A stretch of 64,000 bases of DNA from Saturnia japonica. Lineage: Eukaryota; Arthropoda; Insecta; Lepidoptera; Saturniidae. The DNA lies in contig CM065310.1 in assembly GCA_033032175.1 (NCBI GenBank), forward strand, positions 7,316,001 through 7,380,000, written 5' to 3'. Positions 1 through 59,545 of the stretch are shown here, piece after piece (position 1 is the first letter of the stretch; each line of letters begins with the position of its first letter). A model generated the notes under the pieces. That model had not been told where the DNA came from. It saw only the letters and a program-made list of their open reading frames with translations, and did not search any database. The translations under genes and the position numbers were made by a program.

Positions 1-1260
1 AAGATAAGTCATAGAGAACTTTTTAGTTCGTGCCGAGATGGAGGTTACTGAAAAACTGTAACTCCAAAGCCCAGCGGTTCTGTTGCGGAAAGGAGAGGAG
101 GGAATTAGATTAAGTTTGACATTAGTGAATGTCAATTTACTTCGTGGGATTAAAAAACGCACTATAGTAAGACGAACAAAATTGAGATGCGACGGCCTTA
201 GCCCTTCGACGAGGGCGTCCCATCTGTGACTTCTGAGTTCTAATATACGGGCTCTAACCGATCTTTGAAGTGCGCGTAAACGTGCGCGGTTTTCCTCGGT
301 CGGATAGTGGTCGTGCGCACGAGTCGCCGCGTTCTTTTCCGTCAACAACGCCCGCACGTCGGCAGGGAGTACGAAGCGGCGATCGCTCGCCTCTTCGACC
401 TCTCTCGAGGCCTCTCCGATGCCGGCCTGCAGGTGGTCGACCAGGGAATCGATCGCGAGATCTACGTCCGCAACGGACCCCAATACGTCCGGGATCCTAT
501 CTAAGCTGGACGAGGACGGCCTGTCCGCAAGATAATGTTTTAGCTTGGCATAGTCAACCACTTGGACCGAAGGAGGGCTAGAGTCGTCTGGTTGACCTAG
601 CTGCATGATGACCGGACGGTGGTCGGAGTCGAGCTCGTGTACGACCCGAATGAGTCGTAACCGAAGCGCGATACCTTTAATGAGAGCTACATCAAGCACT
701 GTCGGCATACAGTTGTCTTGAAAGTGGGTGGGAGTGGGTGGCGCTATGACATCAAAGTTTAGCACGTTCGTTAGCTCTTCGAGTTTAACCCCATTACTGG
801 AGTCTCTCCAATTGCCAAACGAAGTGTGTCCACAATTGAGGTCACCCGCTATAATGACCGATTCACCGAGCGAAAGTAGCTTTTCTAGGTCAGACCTGAG
901 AGGCTCTTTCCTCGGCGAGAGATAAACTGAGACTAACGTTATGGACGGGTGGTCGGTCATTCCTAGTCTACACACGGATACTTCCATATTGGTAAGTATC
1001 GGAGGATCTACCGGCGTACAATATAACGATCGTTTGTAATAAATGAGAGTGCCGCCCCCGCGGCCGGCCCGGTCATTTCTTACAATATTGTAGTTCGCGA
1101 TTTTTGGATCACGTTTAGCACGCTTTAAGAGCGTCTCCTGCACTAAAAGAACATCTACTTGGTGATCTTTAAGAAAGGTCGCGACGAGATCACGCTGCGG
1201 AAGTAGGCTTCGCGCGTTAAAAAATGAAAGATTTAACGCTTTCGGTTTAAACTTAGCCAT
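1..1260 (-). CDS. Non-LTR retrotransposon ORF2, endonuclease part joined in frame to an RT tail (partial, runs off window)
   Basis: The minus-strand frame from the ATG at 1258-1260 stays open for 420 codons to the window edge. Residues about 1-230 are an APE-type endonuclease: QETLLK near residue 41, GDLN and a DSDHRP motif are seen. Known role of the family: nicking target DNA for target-primed reverse transcription. At about residue 360 (GLRPSH) the protein passes directly into a stretch (from 182 down to 1) matching the RT C-terminal tail seen again at 8090-8615 (SARTKKFSMTYL). The reverse transcriptase core, normally several hundred residues with a YADD-type box, is missing between them. 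The ATG lies 9 nt after the ORF1 stop, as in Jockey-type elements. I infer an internally deleted or chimeric, non-functional ORF2; a new fused protein is possible but unsupported. Confidence 0.8.
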   Translation of the reverse strand, partial: MAKFKPKALNLSFFNARSLLPQRDLVATFLKDHQVDVLLVQETLLKRAKRDPKIANYNIVRNDRAGRGGGTLIYYKRSLYCTPVDPPILTNMEVSVCRLGMTDHPSITLVSVYLSPRKEPLRSDLEKLLSLGESVIIAGDLNCGHTSFGNWRDSSNGVKLEELTNVLNFDVIAPPTPTHFQDNCMPTVLDVALIKGIALRLRLIRVVHELDSDHRPVIMQLGQPDDSSPPSVQVVDYAKLKHYLADRPSSSSLDRIPDVLGSVADVDLAIDSLVDHLQAGIGEASREVEEASDRRFVLPADVRALLTEKNAATRAHDHYPTEENRARLRALQRSVRARILELRSHRWDALVEGLRPSHLNFVRLTIVRFLIPRSKLTFTNVKLNLIPSSPFRNRTAGLWSYSFSVTSISARTKKFSMTYL

Positions 1261-1269
1261 TGAAAGGCC

Positions 1270-3162
1270 CTAATTTTTATTACTACTCGCCTCGCGATCG
1301 AGACGTTGTAGTGTCTCTACGAGGCGGGGGAACGCGCAAGCGGTCTTGATGAGACCGAAGCGCTCCAAATGGTCGTTGTATTCGATGAGCTCGCGGATAT
1401 CGTGCTCGCGGGTGAGCAGTATCATTAGGTCGTTACTATTGACGACAGTGTTAGCGGGCGCGCGGGGCGCAGGAGCGCGGGGCGCGGGAATATCCATAGC
1501 CATAAGGGGCTGTGGATTGGGGCGGCGGGGGCCCCATGCGTTCTGCGATGAACGCACGGGTTGCGGTTGCACCACGCGGGGTGCGGAGGGGCCGGCGGCG
1601 GCCGGGAGCTGGCGCGGGACCGGCAGCGCGGGAAATTCCCCTGACGCCAGCAGGGGTTGCGCTTTGATGGCTGAGGCGGGGGGCGCCGCCCGGGGGGCCG
1701 CCTGCCTCTGTGTACGTGGCCGCGTGGTACGCGGGGCCTTGGGGCAACCGCGATAATTCGCGGGATGCCCCTCCTCCCCGCATAACACGCAGCTCGGGGG
1801 GACGACGGAGTCACGCTCGCGCGTGCACTCCCGTGTGGGGTGGTCCTCTCGGCACTTTACGCACCGCGGACGAGAATGACAGTTACGGGCAGCGTGCCCG
1901 TACAGCTGGCAGTTGTGGCACTGCGCAGGCTGGTGGTTTTTGTGTGGGGGCTCCACGTTAATCCCGGAGAGCCCGCACACCGTCTCTAGCTGGAAGATGG
2001 CCTTTCCCTCGGGGGAAAGGTCCAATATGGCCACTACCATTTGTAGTGGCCGCTTATCTTTACTGTACATCCGGTGTACTTCCCGGATGGGATAACTTTG
2101 CTCCTTGAGCGAGGAGCACACCTCCGACGGGTCGAGCTCCACCGGAATGCGGCGGATGACCACTCGGAGGACGCGCTCCTCCGCGAGCGAATACGTATAA
2201 AATTGCAGACCTTTCTGCCGGAGGAGGGTGGTTAGTTTACGGTGAGTTTCCGAAGAACTCACCGAAATAGAAATCCCGTTGACTATGTTTCTAGCCTTGT
2301 GGTAGTCGAGTTTGAGTCTGCGCATCTCATTGCAGACTCCCATCCAGGCTGCCTTGTCCCGGATTATGATTGGAGGTGGGGCACGCTCTTTTTTCCCGCC
2401 GGCGGGCGCGGGGAGCTGGGAGGACGCGGGGGCGGCGGCGCCCCTGACTACTGCCTTAGCTATTACCTTAGGCGCCGGTTGAGCAGTCGGACTGCTACGC
2501 GCCGTTCGCTTACGCGACGCCACGACGGTGAAGCCGTCGTTCTCGGTATCCATCTCCGGAGATGGATCCGGATTCGCGGGCGAGTCTTGTTCGACCGGAA
2601 GGGCCGAAAACGAATTTTTCGTCTTTAACGCGGTTTCCGTGGATCGCGCGGGACGGACGTACGGACTATTTTTGGTAACCCTAGATTGTGACCGCGAATT
2701 TCGCGGCCCTCGCTTGACGGAGGCGGGGCTTGACCCGCGCGATTGGCTAGTCGGGACAGGGGGCGTGGCCGTAGACGTGGCCACGGCCCCGGATGACGCG
2801 GCGGACGGACGCGCAGCGCTGCGCGTGAGACGTTTGGGCGCGGCGCCGACTGGCGTGGCGCCAGTCGTTATAACGGTCGCGGCCGTGACGTCATCGGCCG
2901 CCTTGCTACCTGAAGCGGCCGCCTCGCTACCTGAAACGGCCTCATGACGGGTCGCGGTCGCAGCGGTGCGACGCACGCAGGCGTTCTCAGGTAGATTACG
3001 GTATTCCTCGTCTAGAGAGGGACACCGTAATACGACGAAATTTTGATAGCGCTGGTATTGAAATTCCAGCGCTTTCATCCTGGCTTGCAACTTGCCTATG
3101 CAAGTGGCCAGGTCGGTAACGTTATTTGCCATGACGGCAGAAGAGGGAGGACAATGGGACAT
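1270..3162 (-). CDS. Non-LTR retrotransposon ORF1 (gag-like, CCHC zinc knuckles)
   Basis: An uninterrupted 630-residue frame. The first half is low-complexity, rich in Ala, Ser, Thr and Pro, with basic Ser/Arg patches. A globular middle part (about residues 270-400) carries motifs typical of retroelement gag proteins. It is followed by cysteine-histidine knuckles: CHNCQLYGHAARNC, CVKCREDHPTREC and CVLCGEEGHPANYRGC. The C-terminus is Pro/Ala-rich. The family role is binding element RNA in a ribonucleoprotein. GC content and codon use are far above the AT-rich surroundings, suggesting a fairly recent insertion. It precedes ORF2 with a 9-nt gap. Antisense frames in this GC-rich stretch are shadows. 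Clade (Jockey group) is inferred from the two-ORF layout and knuckle pattern. Confidence 0.88.
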   Translation of the reverse strand: MSHCPPSSAVMANNVTDLATCIGKLQARMKALEFQYQRYQNFVVLRCPSLDEEYRNLPENACVRRTAATATRHEAVSGSEAAASGSKAADDVTAATVITTGATPVGAAPKRLTRSAARPSAASSGAVATSTATPPVPTSQSRGSSPASVKRGPRNSRSQSRVTKNSPYVRPARSTETALKTKNSFSALPVEQDSPANPDPSPEMDTENDGFTVVASRKRTARSSPTAQPAPKVIAKAVVRGAAAPASSQLPAPAGGKKERAPPPIIIRDKAAWMGVCNEMRRLKLDYHKARNIVNGISISVSSSETHRKLTTLLRQKGLQFYTYSLAEERVLRVVIRRIPVELDPSEVCSSLKEQSYPIREVHRMYSKDKRPLQMVVAILDLSPEGKAIFQLETVCGLSGINVEPPHKNHQPAQCHNCQLYGHAARNCHSRPRCVKCREDHPTRECTRERDSVVPPSCVLCGEEGHPANYRGCPKAPRTTRPRTQRQAAPRAAPPASAIKAQPLLASGEFPALPVPRQLPAAAGPSAPRVVQPQPVRSSQNAWGPRRPNPQPLMAMDIPAPRAPAPRAPANTVVNSNDLMILLTREHDIRELIEYNDHLERFGLIKTACAFPRLVETLQRLDREASSNKN

Positions 3163-3790
3163 ATTTATTTTATTTTAAATTAAAGGCCTCCCTGCCTTAG
3201 GGGCAGGGGGGTGCGCCAAAAACTTAAAAAGACTATCGGAGTCGGCAAGAGACCTGTGGTCAAGGTGCAATGACACACAGGAAGGACCTATCAACCTTAA
3301 GGAGCCCTAACAAGCCCGGGGCCGAGGACGCAGACCGGTAATTAAACCGGGCTGGGCCCAAACAGGTTCCCGGGGATGGAGTGTGCAGGATCGGAAGGTT
3401 TGGCAGGAGACACCTGGGGCAAGACTATGCGATAACCGCAAAGGCCTAGATTCCCAGGCCCGTCCGAGTCTGGCTGTTTGCCTCTGAAGGAGACAACCAG
3501 CGGGCTGCTCGGGTCACGCCCCGCTCACTTTAGTTAGCACCGTCAGGTATCCAGTGAGCGACCACAAAACCGTGGATTTATAAAAAACAAGCAAGTCGCA
3601 CCGAAAAGTGCGGTTTACCACGCGAGCGTTAGACACCAGTTGGTATACGTCGTTATTGCAACAATATATTCGAATAAATTCCAAATATAAGATCGCAACA
3701 ATTAAGTCACGTGATGGTCGAGAGCACAAACGGAGCGACACGTCCGTTCGCGATCAAGACCAAATCGGACTTGTTCGAAGCCATCAATGG
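3163..3790 (-). other. 5' untranslated/promoter region of the left retroelement
   Basis: GC-rich sequence without a long frame upstream of ORF1. Composition falls abruptly to AT-rich host DNA near 3790, which I take as the approximate 5' end. Jockey-type elements carry an internal promoter here; I did not identify specific promoter boxes. Confidence 0.5.
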
Positions 3791-4669
3791 TTGGCAATGG
3801 CTTTTATTATTTTCCTTATGCGAAAATACCTTAACGGTGAATGAATAAACATTACCTTAATGTTATTAAATTGTTGGCTGACGTCATCATGTTGTTGTTA
3901 CGCGAGATAATTTGTTTGGAGCTATTTTTGTTTTGGTACACCAAGCAAATATAACTTCGTATGTACGGTTACTACAACCAAATTTTTCGTAATTTATTTT
4001 ACAAAAATAAACATGTATATAAAATAAAAAAAACTCTTATTTAGTAAAAATTATTCATTTATGACAATAATGATAATTAAATTAATAATAATAATCATAA
4101 TAAAACTATGTAAATATTTTAGTAATTTTTTAAAGTAATTTATTGGTCATGATCCTTTAAGCGTTGATTTTTCCTCCAGGATTTTTCGTTTAGTGTGAAT
4201 GATTATGCTTATCTTTATGGTTTGAACTCAAGGTCTGTTCTATACTTTAATATATTCAACGTTAGCAGTTATAATATTCCAAAATGTGGATCTTCATTCC
4301 GCTTTCCGTTTTCATTATACAATCAAGACTGTTCCTGTCTAGTTTCTAAGTCCGTCAAGAATCATAATAGAAATACCAGGAGTCTCTATGTAATACAACC
4401 TGCTAACAGTTCTTGAATATTTATTAGAAGAAACCATTTAATACAAAATATTTCATTTTGTATGTAGCATAGCGTCGCAATATATTAAACACATTAATTT
4501 TTACGTACGTGGATGACCACTATAAAAGAAAATAGAATTTAATTAAATTAGTATAAATAGAACTCACTTCTAAGATAATCTTTTAAAGAATTAACACTTC
4601 TTTTGTGTTTGTGTTTTCTTAATTGTGAATCTTTTGCGATGATTTACAATATAATCCATTTTATAATCA
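3791..4669. other. AT-rich intergenic DNA, nothing recognised
   Basis: AT-rich host-like sequence between the left retroelement and a SINE. Short frames here show no family resemblance. Confidence 0.5.
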
Positions 4670-4945
4670 ATGATGGCTCAGTTGGTACTGTGTACGGACT
4701 CTGCGTCGATCGACTTGAGTTCGCATCTCGGCAATAAGCCTGAGCAGCGATGGAAAGTATCGTGATGAAACCATAGCATGGTAGTAGGGTTTTTTCTAAT
4801 GCTCGTCTGGCTAGCTACCACCCTCAAATTGAAAAATTGTCGCCAAACACCAATAGGTGTGTTCCGGGAGCTGCACTTGAGAGTCAGTTTTCCACTAGGT
4901 TTAGCGTGTTTAAGGTCAGATGAGATTGTGGCCACAACGTTTAAA
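4670..4945 (+). repeat. tRNA-headed SINE-like repeat
   Basis: It begins with a tRNA-like head (gatggctcagttggta) and continues with a body shared with the copy at 12633-12930 (agcatggtagtagg, ccaccctcaa, tccactaggtttagcgtgt). The head resembles the A-box of a tRNA-derived Pol III promoter. No complete tRNA fold is seen. Confidence 0.6.
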
Positions 4946-5607
4946 CTATAACGATAAAAGAAAATCTGGGCGCCACCTCCACGGTCGAGTTTATCGCGGC
5001 GAGATATCGTCCTGCCACTTTATTCTATAACAACTTTGTGAACGTGTCGCCACATGACGATACTACCGGGGCGATGCGATGGGTGACAAAGACTAGGAAA
5101 ACGCCAATGACTCGAAGCGCGATCGCGACGGGGCGACGCACTCTAGTCCCACTAAACTATTGAGTTTTTTTGGTTTCGCTCTTGCCTGTAATCGAACTGA
5201 GCTATTTTTAACAAAAAAAAATGTGCAACGAGTTGTTGCAGTCACTCGAAAATCCGTCACTGCTCGCGACGATACGTAGGCGGAAGAATAATCGTCCCGT
5301 GGAGATCATTCGACGATAGCAGGGCGGAATCGTGGCGATACGCTAGCGCATGTAGGTAGCGCCTTAGTATATGTCAGATTAAGTGGTATATAGGATGAAT
5401 GACTGATCAGCTGAATGTGTAATAAAACATTACTAAAATAGCATATGCATAAACCATAATATAGGCACTTTTTAAACCCGGACAGCATTGTATGATTTTT
5501 GTTGTTGTTGTTGAATACAGGAATATCAGAGTGCCTCAGGAAGTGCTCTTAAATGGTCAACTATTAGGTCATTCAACCTAGTTCTGTGATTGATTTACGT
5601 TAATAAT
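4946..5607. other. Intergenic DNA with a GC-richer patch
   Basis: About 5030-5350 is richer in CG dinucleotides than its surroundings and codes for nothing recognisable. It may be the remnant of an element. Confidence 0.35.
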
Positions 5608-5613
5608 TTTATT
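5608..5613 (-). promoter_or_regulatory. Putative polyadenylation signal of gene B
   Basis: AATAAA on the minus strand, 34 nt past the stop codon of gene B. The position is plausible for a very short 3' UTR, but such hexamers are frequent by chance in AT-rich DNA. Confidence 0.4.
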
Positions 5614-5646
5614 TTAATTATAAGTGTGACTGCTGATAAAATTCAC

Positions 5647-25732
<20,086 letters not shown>

Positions 25733-26165
25733 TTCAAAAATATAAATTTCATTTGCTTAATTGTCAGCGTCGTGAACTTCAAAATTACTTTTTTTGACTT
25801 CAAACATGCTTATTGTATTATAAATTTCTTGAATGCTTTTTATACTAAGAGTAAATAACGTAGAGGTTTTAATCAGTTTTAATGCTAGTAGTCGCATATT
25901 CTCAATTTCTTGTCAGATATAGCATCGAGACCATGAGATACTTTTATAGTTTATTTATTAAGTTTTCCTTTATTTATAAATCCAGTTCTTGCAAAATAAA
26001 AAATAAAAATTCAACGGTATTCACGAAAATCTAAATTAATACAGAAAAAAAGAAACAAAATACGGAACAACATAATGAAATATTTTATCATCAAGATTTG
26101 TACTGAGATACAAAATTCAAGATTAGAGCTATTTCCCTTTTTTAGTATATTAATTATTATTATTT
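25733..26165. other. Upstream region of gene B
   Basis: AT-rich DNA immediately 5' of the gene B start codon; must contain its 5' UTR and probably its promoter. No convincing TATA box or initiator could be chosen. Confidence 0.35.
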
Positions 26166-26169
26166 CTAA

Positions 26170-26500
26170 ATCTATGGTTTGACCACAACCTCGTGTGATG
26201 TTTGATGTTAGGTGAAGATGTGGTCTAAGATGTTAACACGCTAAGCCTAATAAAGGAACTTTCTCTCCAATGCAGCTACTAGAACACACCTACAGGTAGG
26301 TACCTACATGGCGACAGATTTTCAACTTGGGGGGTAGCAAACCATATACGGGCTTTAGAAAATAGGCTACCACCATACTAATATGGGTTTATCACGATGC
26401 TTTCCTTCACCGGAAAGCTTACACTCATATTAGAATACGAACCTGTGTCGATCTACGGTTTTTCCTAACATGCCACCATTGAACCACATCGTCTCAGCTA
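26170..26500 (-). repeat. tRNA-headed SINE-like repeat, inverted
   Basis: On minus: a head like the other SINE copies (gatgtggttcaatggtggca), then body elements shared with 41890-42150 (gagtgtaagcttt/ccggtgaaggaaag, gtgttctagtagctgc). It lies between gene B and the 259-bp tandem repeat. Confidence 0.5.
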
Positions 26501-26660
26501 ATGTCACAAGGACCGGCCTTCTCCACTAATACGTCATATTAAACAAGATACTATTTATTATAAGCCGGAGAATCGTGTCGATGCACACTGTACAAATAAA
26601 ACAAAAATCACTTTCATCACATTTTAATTATTAACATCTATAATTTAATATTGTTGTAAC

Positions 26661-27150
26661 AATTATATCTAACTAATTACAAAGATAAACAGTTTTACGT
26701 GTCGAAATATTAAGGGGGAGTTTCAAACTTGCAAAACGTATCAAATAATTAAAATGAGGCGGGACTTAATATTTTACGTACTAAGTAACAAATATTCGTG
26801 TAAATAAACCCTGAATTTAAAAGTCAACTTGCATTTTAATTGACGATAATTAATTTACGATCATGCAGCCGATTGGTTTATAATTATAAGAATTTATGGT
26901 TATGGAATATAAAGTTTAGAATTATATATAACTAATTACAAATATAAACAGTTTTACGTGTCGAAATATTAAGGGGGAGTTTCAAACTTCCAAAACGTGT
27001 CAAAAAATTGAAATGAGGCGGGACTTAATATTTTACGTACTAAGTAACAAATATTCGTGTAAATAAACCCTGAATTTAAAAGTCAACTTGCATTTTAATT
27101 TACGATAATTAATTTACGATCATGCAGCCGATTGGTTTAATTTTAAGAAT
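26661..27150. repeat. 259-bp direct tandem repeat, about two copies
   Basis: Copy 1 starts at 26661 (aattatatctaactaattac), copy 2 at 26920 (aattatatataactaattac). Both include ttttacgtgtcgaaatatta, gggggagtttcaaactt and catgcagccgattggttta, with a few substitutions. It sits 0.9-1.4 kb upstream of the gene B start. Confidence 0.9.
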
Positions 27151-29963
27151 TCGTTGATAAAATTAAAATGTACATTGTCACAGCACAAAAAACTCATATT
27201 GAATCATAACCATAATATACCAAATGTAACAAAAGTGAAATATTTACTTAAAGTAACAAAAAAAAAACATTCGCCCGGCGAAAATAATTTTTCTCTCACT
27301 ATAAAAATACTGAACTCGAAAATAATACTAACTTAAATTTTTCACATCAAAAGTGTGTATAATGAATTACATTCAATCCATTTAAATCTAAACACGAGAA
27401 TATTTTGTTTATTTAATAATATTACCACACATAAATAAAATTACAGTCAAATCTTATTTAATAAGTCATAATAATTTAACAATTTATTTTTAAAGTGTGT
27501 ATAATACTTCACAATTTATCTTGTAATCACTTTTCTATTGAATATTGAACTAAATTAACAATTTCATAAAACAATTTCATTTTCAATTTTACTATATGTA
27601 TAAACACGATCTAATTATATCTAGATATCTTAATGTCTTTATTCATTTTAATTACAGTGTCGTTTTTGAAATTCATATGAAGCGAATAAAGCAGACGACT
27701 AATATTATTTCTTAACAATATACGTTGTCTATTTTACACACTTACAGTTATGCTGTGGTGACTAGACTTTTTCATTACGATTATTCCATGTCATAAATAA
27801 CAATATATACTAGTATAATTATGTGAAAAAGAATATACACACCATTTAAGAGTCACAAAGCATTGTACTATACACACACTAACATGTTAATTACAAATTA
27901 CTACTTCTGAAATTGTTCTACCTGAGACACGTATGCTTTACGATTATTTTTTCTACTAGACTAAAAATAAATTATTAAGGAGAATTAAGAGAAAGTAAAC
28001 TTATTAAGGACAATTATAATCCGCGAGTTGACAGTATGTTTAAAAATTAAAGTTTATATTACCTGTTAACATTACTTGATAAAAGTCTAAAATAATACAA
28101 ATATGGATAAATAATTGTTCACTCATTGTTTTTTTTTTGTTTATGAGTCACAGTGATTTGAAACACTAATCAGAAAACTTGACGTCATCGTTCAATAAAT
28201 GTAACACAGTTGAGTGTTATTCTTATTAGGTTATCTTTAAATAAGCGACTCTAATTTTTTTTTTTACCTAAGTGTGGAAATTGTCTTTCATACTATATAG
28301 GCGCTGTAGAAATTTCATCAATGAAATCATAGTAAGATCAACGTTCTACACGATTAAACCTTTTTTATCGAACGATGACGTTACACGTACTCAAGTAACC
28401 ACGATGCCGCGTTTTTGTGGCATTTTTAGAATTTATTTAAAAGAGTAATAATGAATAAATATTAATTCACAAGTTGTATTTTCAATATAAACCGTTGTTT
28501 TTTTTTCTCAAAAGTTATCTAATCCCGGATTATTATCCTTAGTATATGTCTGTTATTCACATAAATAAACATGACTAAACAAATAAACATGATACACATT
28601 TAGTGTATATAAAAAGGTCGATCCATCAAGTAAAAAAATAAAATTTTATTAATACTGTACATAAATACGTATAAGAAACAATGAAAACAAAAAAAATGTT
28701 TTTTATTGTGTCGTTATTTGTATAACTGGGCCTTAAAAGTTTTATTTACTTACTATGAATATGACGTCACTAACATCTACAAACTACATTACATACATAG
28801 AGGTATAAATACTTTGTGTAATTACTGTTACAGTTATTTGGACAAATTATTGAACACTCCGATATAATTAGTATATTACATACTTATTGAAGCAACTTTT
28901 AATGCATTTTTTTATGTTACGGCAATACCCGATTCTGTTTTAAGAAACATGTCAAAACATAAGAGGCAAAGGATATTACTTTGTACGGTCAAACGGAATA
29001 ATTTCAAAATGTTTATACAGATTATGATAAAAGAAATTTGTTTGCCCTTTTACCAGAAAAATTAAAATTAGTAATTTTAATGTTAATACAAATGAAAATT
29101 ATTTTATAATTTGTGTAAAACATGAATATATATACGTTTTAAGTGTATTTATATAATAACCTAAAAAATAATAATTTGAAGGGTTACTTCAATTAACACG
29201 TTTAGCAAAAAGTAAAATTGAGAGCTGCGCGCGCATCACGTTACGGAAGTGCTACATTATGAAATTAGGCAACAATGATATGAATTCATTTTACTAACTT
29301 CTATATTTTTTATTATGTCAAAATAATTTAACATTGTATAAATAAACATTATTGTAATTTGATAAAAGCAAAGAAGTATAACTTCTTACCTACGTCCGTA
29401 GATAAGTACACAATTTTTCATATTAATACTCCGATGAATATAAGGCTGCACAATTTTGAAAGTGGTCCATATTTTCAAATCTATGTTAACTATAGGGGGG
29501 ATAGGGGGTAGTATCCACCCGATAAAACTAGAAAAATCTGCCCATCGTAGAAAAATCCATAGTATTGATGGAATATACCATCTTCCCGGATATTATTAGT
29601 CTTGCTCAAAAATTAATCAAATTCTAATTAGATTACCAAAATTAAAAACTTATACTGGCTGATCATCCCTTAGGAAAATAAATTAGCTAGCTACGCCAAT
29701 GGTTATTAGCTGGCGGATCAATTAGTAAATAATATTTGATCAATGAATCTATAAATATAAAATAAACACTTATTTAAAATGAAGAGTTATTTAATAATAA
29801 TAAAAAAAAAACACAACGAAAAACGCTTGCTAAATCGCTGCTGTTGGCGGGCAGTTTATGGCTTCCGCACCTGGTTTTGGGCGGCCTTGATATAAAACGA
29901 TTCTTGTAAAAATGAAACATCTACTCCGATTGACCGTGCATTTATGTGATTAAAAAAACTATT
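27151..29963. other. AT-rich DNA between genes A and B
   Basis: Very AT-rich. It should hold the gene A 3' UTR just below 29964 (and possibly distal control elements of gene B). No gene, RNA or clear element recognised. Confidence 0.4.
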
Positions 29964-58264
<28,301 letters not shown>

Positions 58265-59215
58265 TTCAAATAATATTTTATGTATTATAATGAACTACCG
58301 AACAACGCGACTATGCCTACTCCGATTCAGAATTTTAAATGTATTATCTTTTTTATAATCTGATTAAAACCCTCCATCCCATGTAGCAGCGGTTAGACTG
58401 TGGGTTAGACTGTTAGACTGTTTTTACCAGTGTTGTCAGTGCCCGATAGCGCAAAGGTACCAAAAACTGCTTAAAAAGTAGAATTTTAATCACAGAAGTA
58501 ACGCTTTTCTATAACTATTGAATTTTGTTCTTGTTAATTATGCGCCAATGAAAACTTAATTGCAATTCTTTACGTTACTTGACATTAGACAACATTAACA
58601 GAACTATTAATGTCAATTACTTTGTCTACACTCACTACCTATTTATTTACCGAGTTTTATTTACCACTCAGTTCAGTAAAACAAGATTAAAATTTACTAA
58701 GGTAGACAAGGTTCGCAAACTACAAACAAACTTGCTGCATGTAGGAACAGTGCAGAGTTTGGATTTATCTATTTACATTTCTCTTGGTGGCCTTTCCCTT
58801 TTTCGTAAGTGCGGGATTAAGAGAGCGAGCTGTAAGATCAGATACAATTTTACGAAAATACCGAAGCCACCTCCAAAAAATAACTTAAAAATATTTAATT
58901 ATACCAACTCATAAAATAAAAATACTGTTTTCTATAAAACCGAAGCAACGAAGAAAATTCCGGTATTTGATCCCACTTTTCTAAATAGTACTGAAAACTA
59001 GAAATTGTGTCTAGAGGGATGCTTCAAGTGGAATAAAAACAAAGAAAAAACATTTAGGGTACATACCTACATAATCATATTACGACAAAATTTACTTACT
59101 AAAACAAAAAATTCCCCAATTTAAAAAAAAAACCTAAAATGAAACGATCACATTATGTACACCTTCCGGAAAAAGTAAGTGGTTAAAGATACAATTGAAA
59201 AATCTAAAATCCAGA
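58265..59215. other. Upstream region of gene A
   Basis: Must hold the gene A 5' UTR and likely promoter. About 58390-58425 carries a small tandem run (ggttagactgt repeated three times). No confident TATA or initiator. Confidence 0.35.
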
Positions 59216-59221
59216 CCCTTC

Positions 59222-59545
59222 TTCTTCTTCCTAACGTGACAACCGGTCCTCTTTAGTGAAGACCATTACTGCCATTATCGAGTGAATTATAGTATCATGT
59301 GTTATGACGATTCAGTATTCCTTACATGATGATGGCTCCCTTGTTAGAACTTTCTAGGATATTTTTGTGGGATCTCAGAATGATGCTTTCAGCTAATATT
59401 TATAATCCACTTCACTTATGCATTAAAAAAAAACTATATCACGCAAAGTGCCACCAATATTACATAATATAGGGTCAAAAACCTAAGTTAAGGAATTAAA
59501 AATTAAAACCACAACATTATAACTTCAAGATCCCGGCAAAAACTT
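59222..59545 (-). repeat. Dispersed repeat family R2, inverted
   Basis: Reverse complement of the 15246-15575 order: starts cttcttcttcctaacgtgac, contains caccaatattacataatata, ends ttcaagatcccggcaaaaac. Confidence 0.6.

Noticed and set aside
1346..2947. Several plus-strand frames of 80-139 codons
   Set aside because: They are antisense shadows of the GC-rich ORF1 on minus; no family motifs.
4670..4760. A tRNA gene
   Set aside because: Only the tRNA-like head is present, with no acceptor stem or T arm, and the same head recurs in other repeat copies.
58579..58914. A 111-codon plus-strand frame near the gene A start
   Set aside because: No recognisable motif, AT-biased composition and no neighbouring exon; chance frame more likely.
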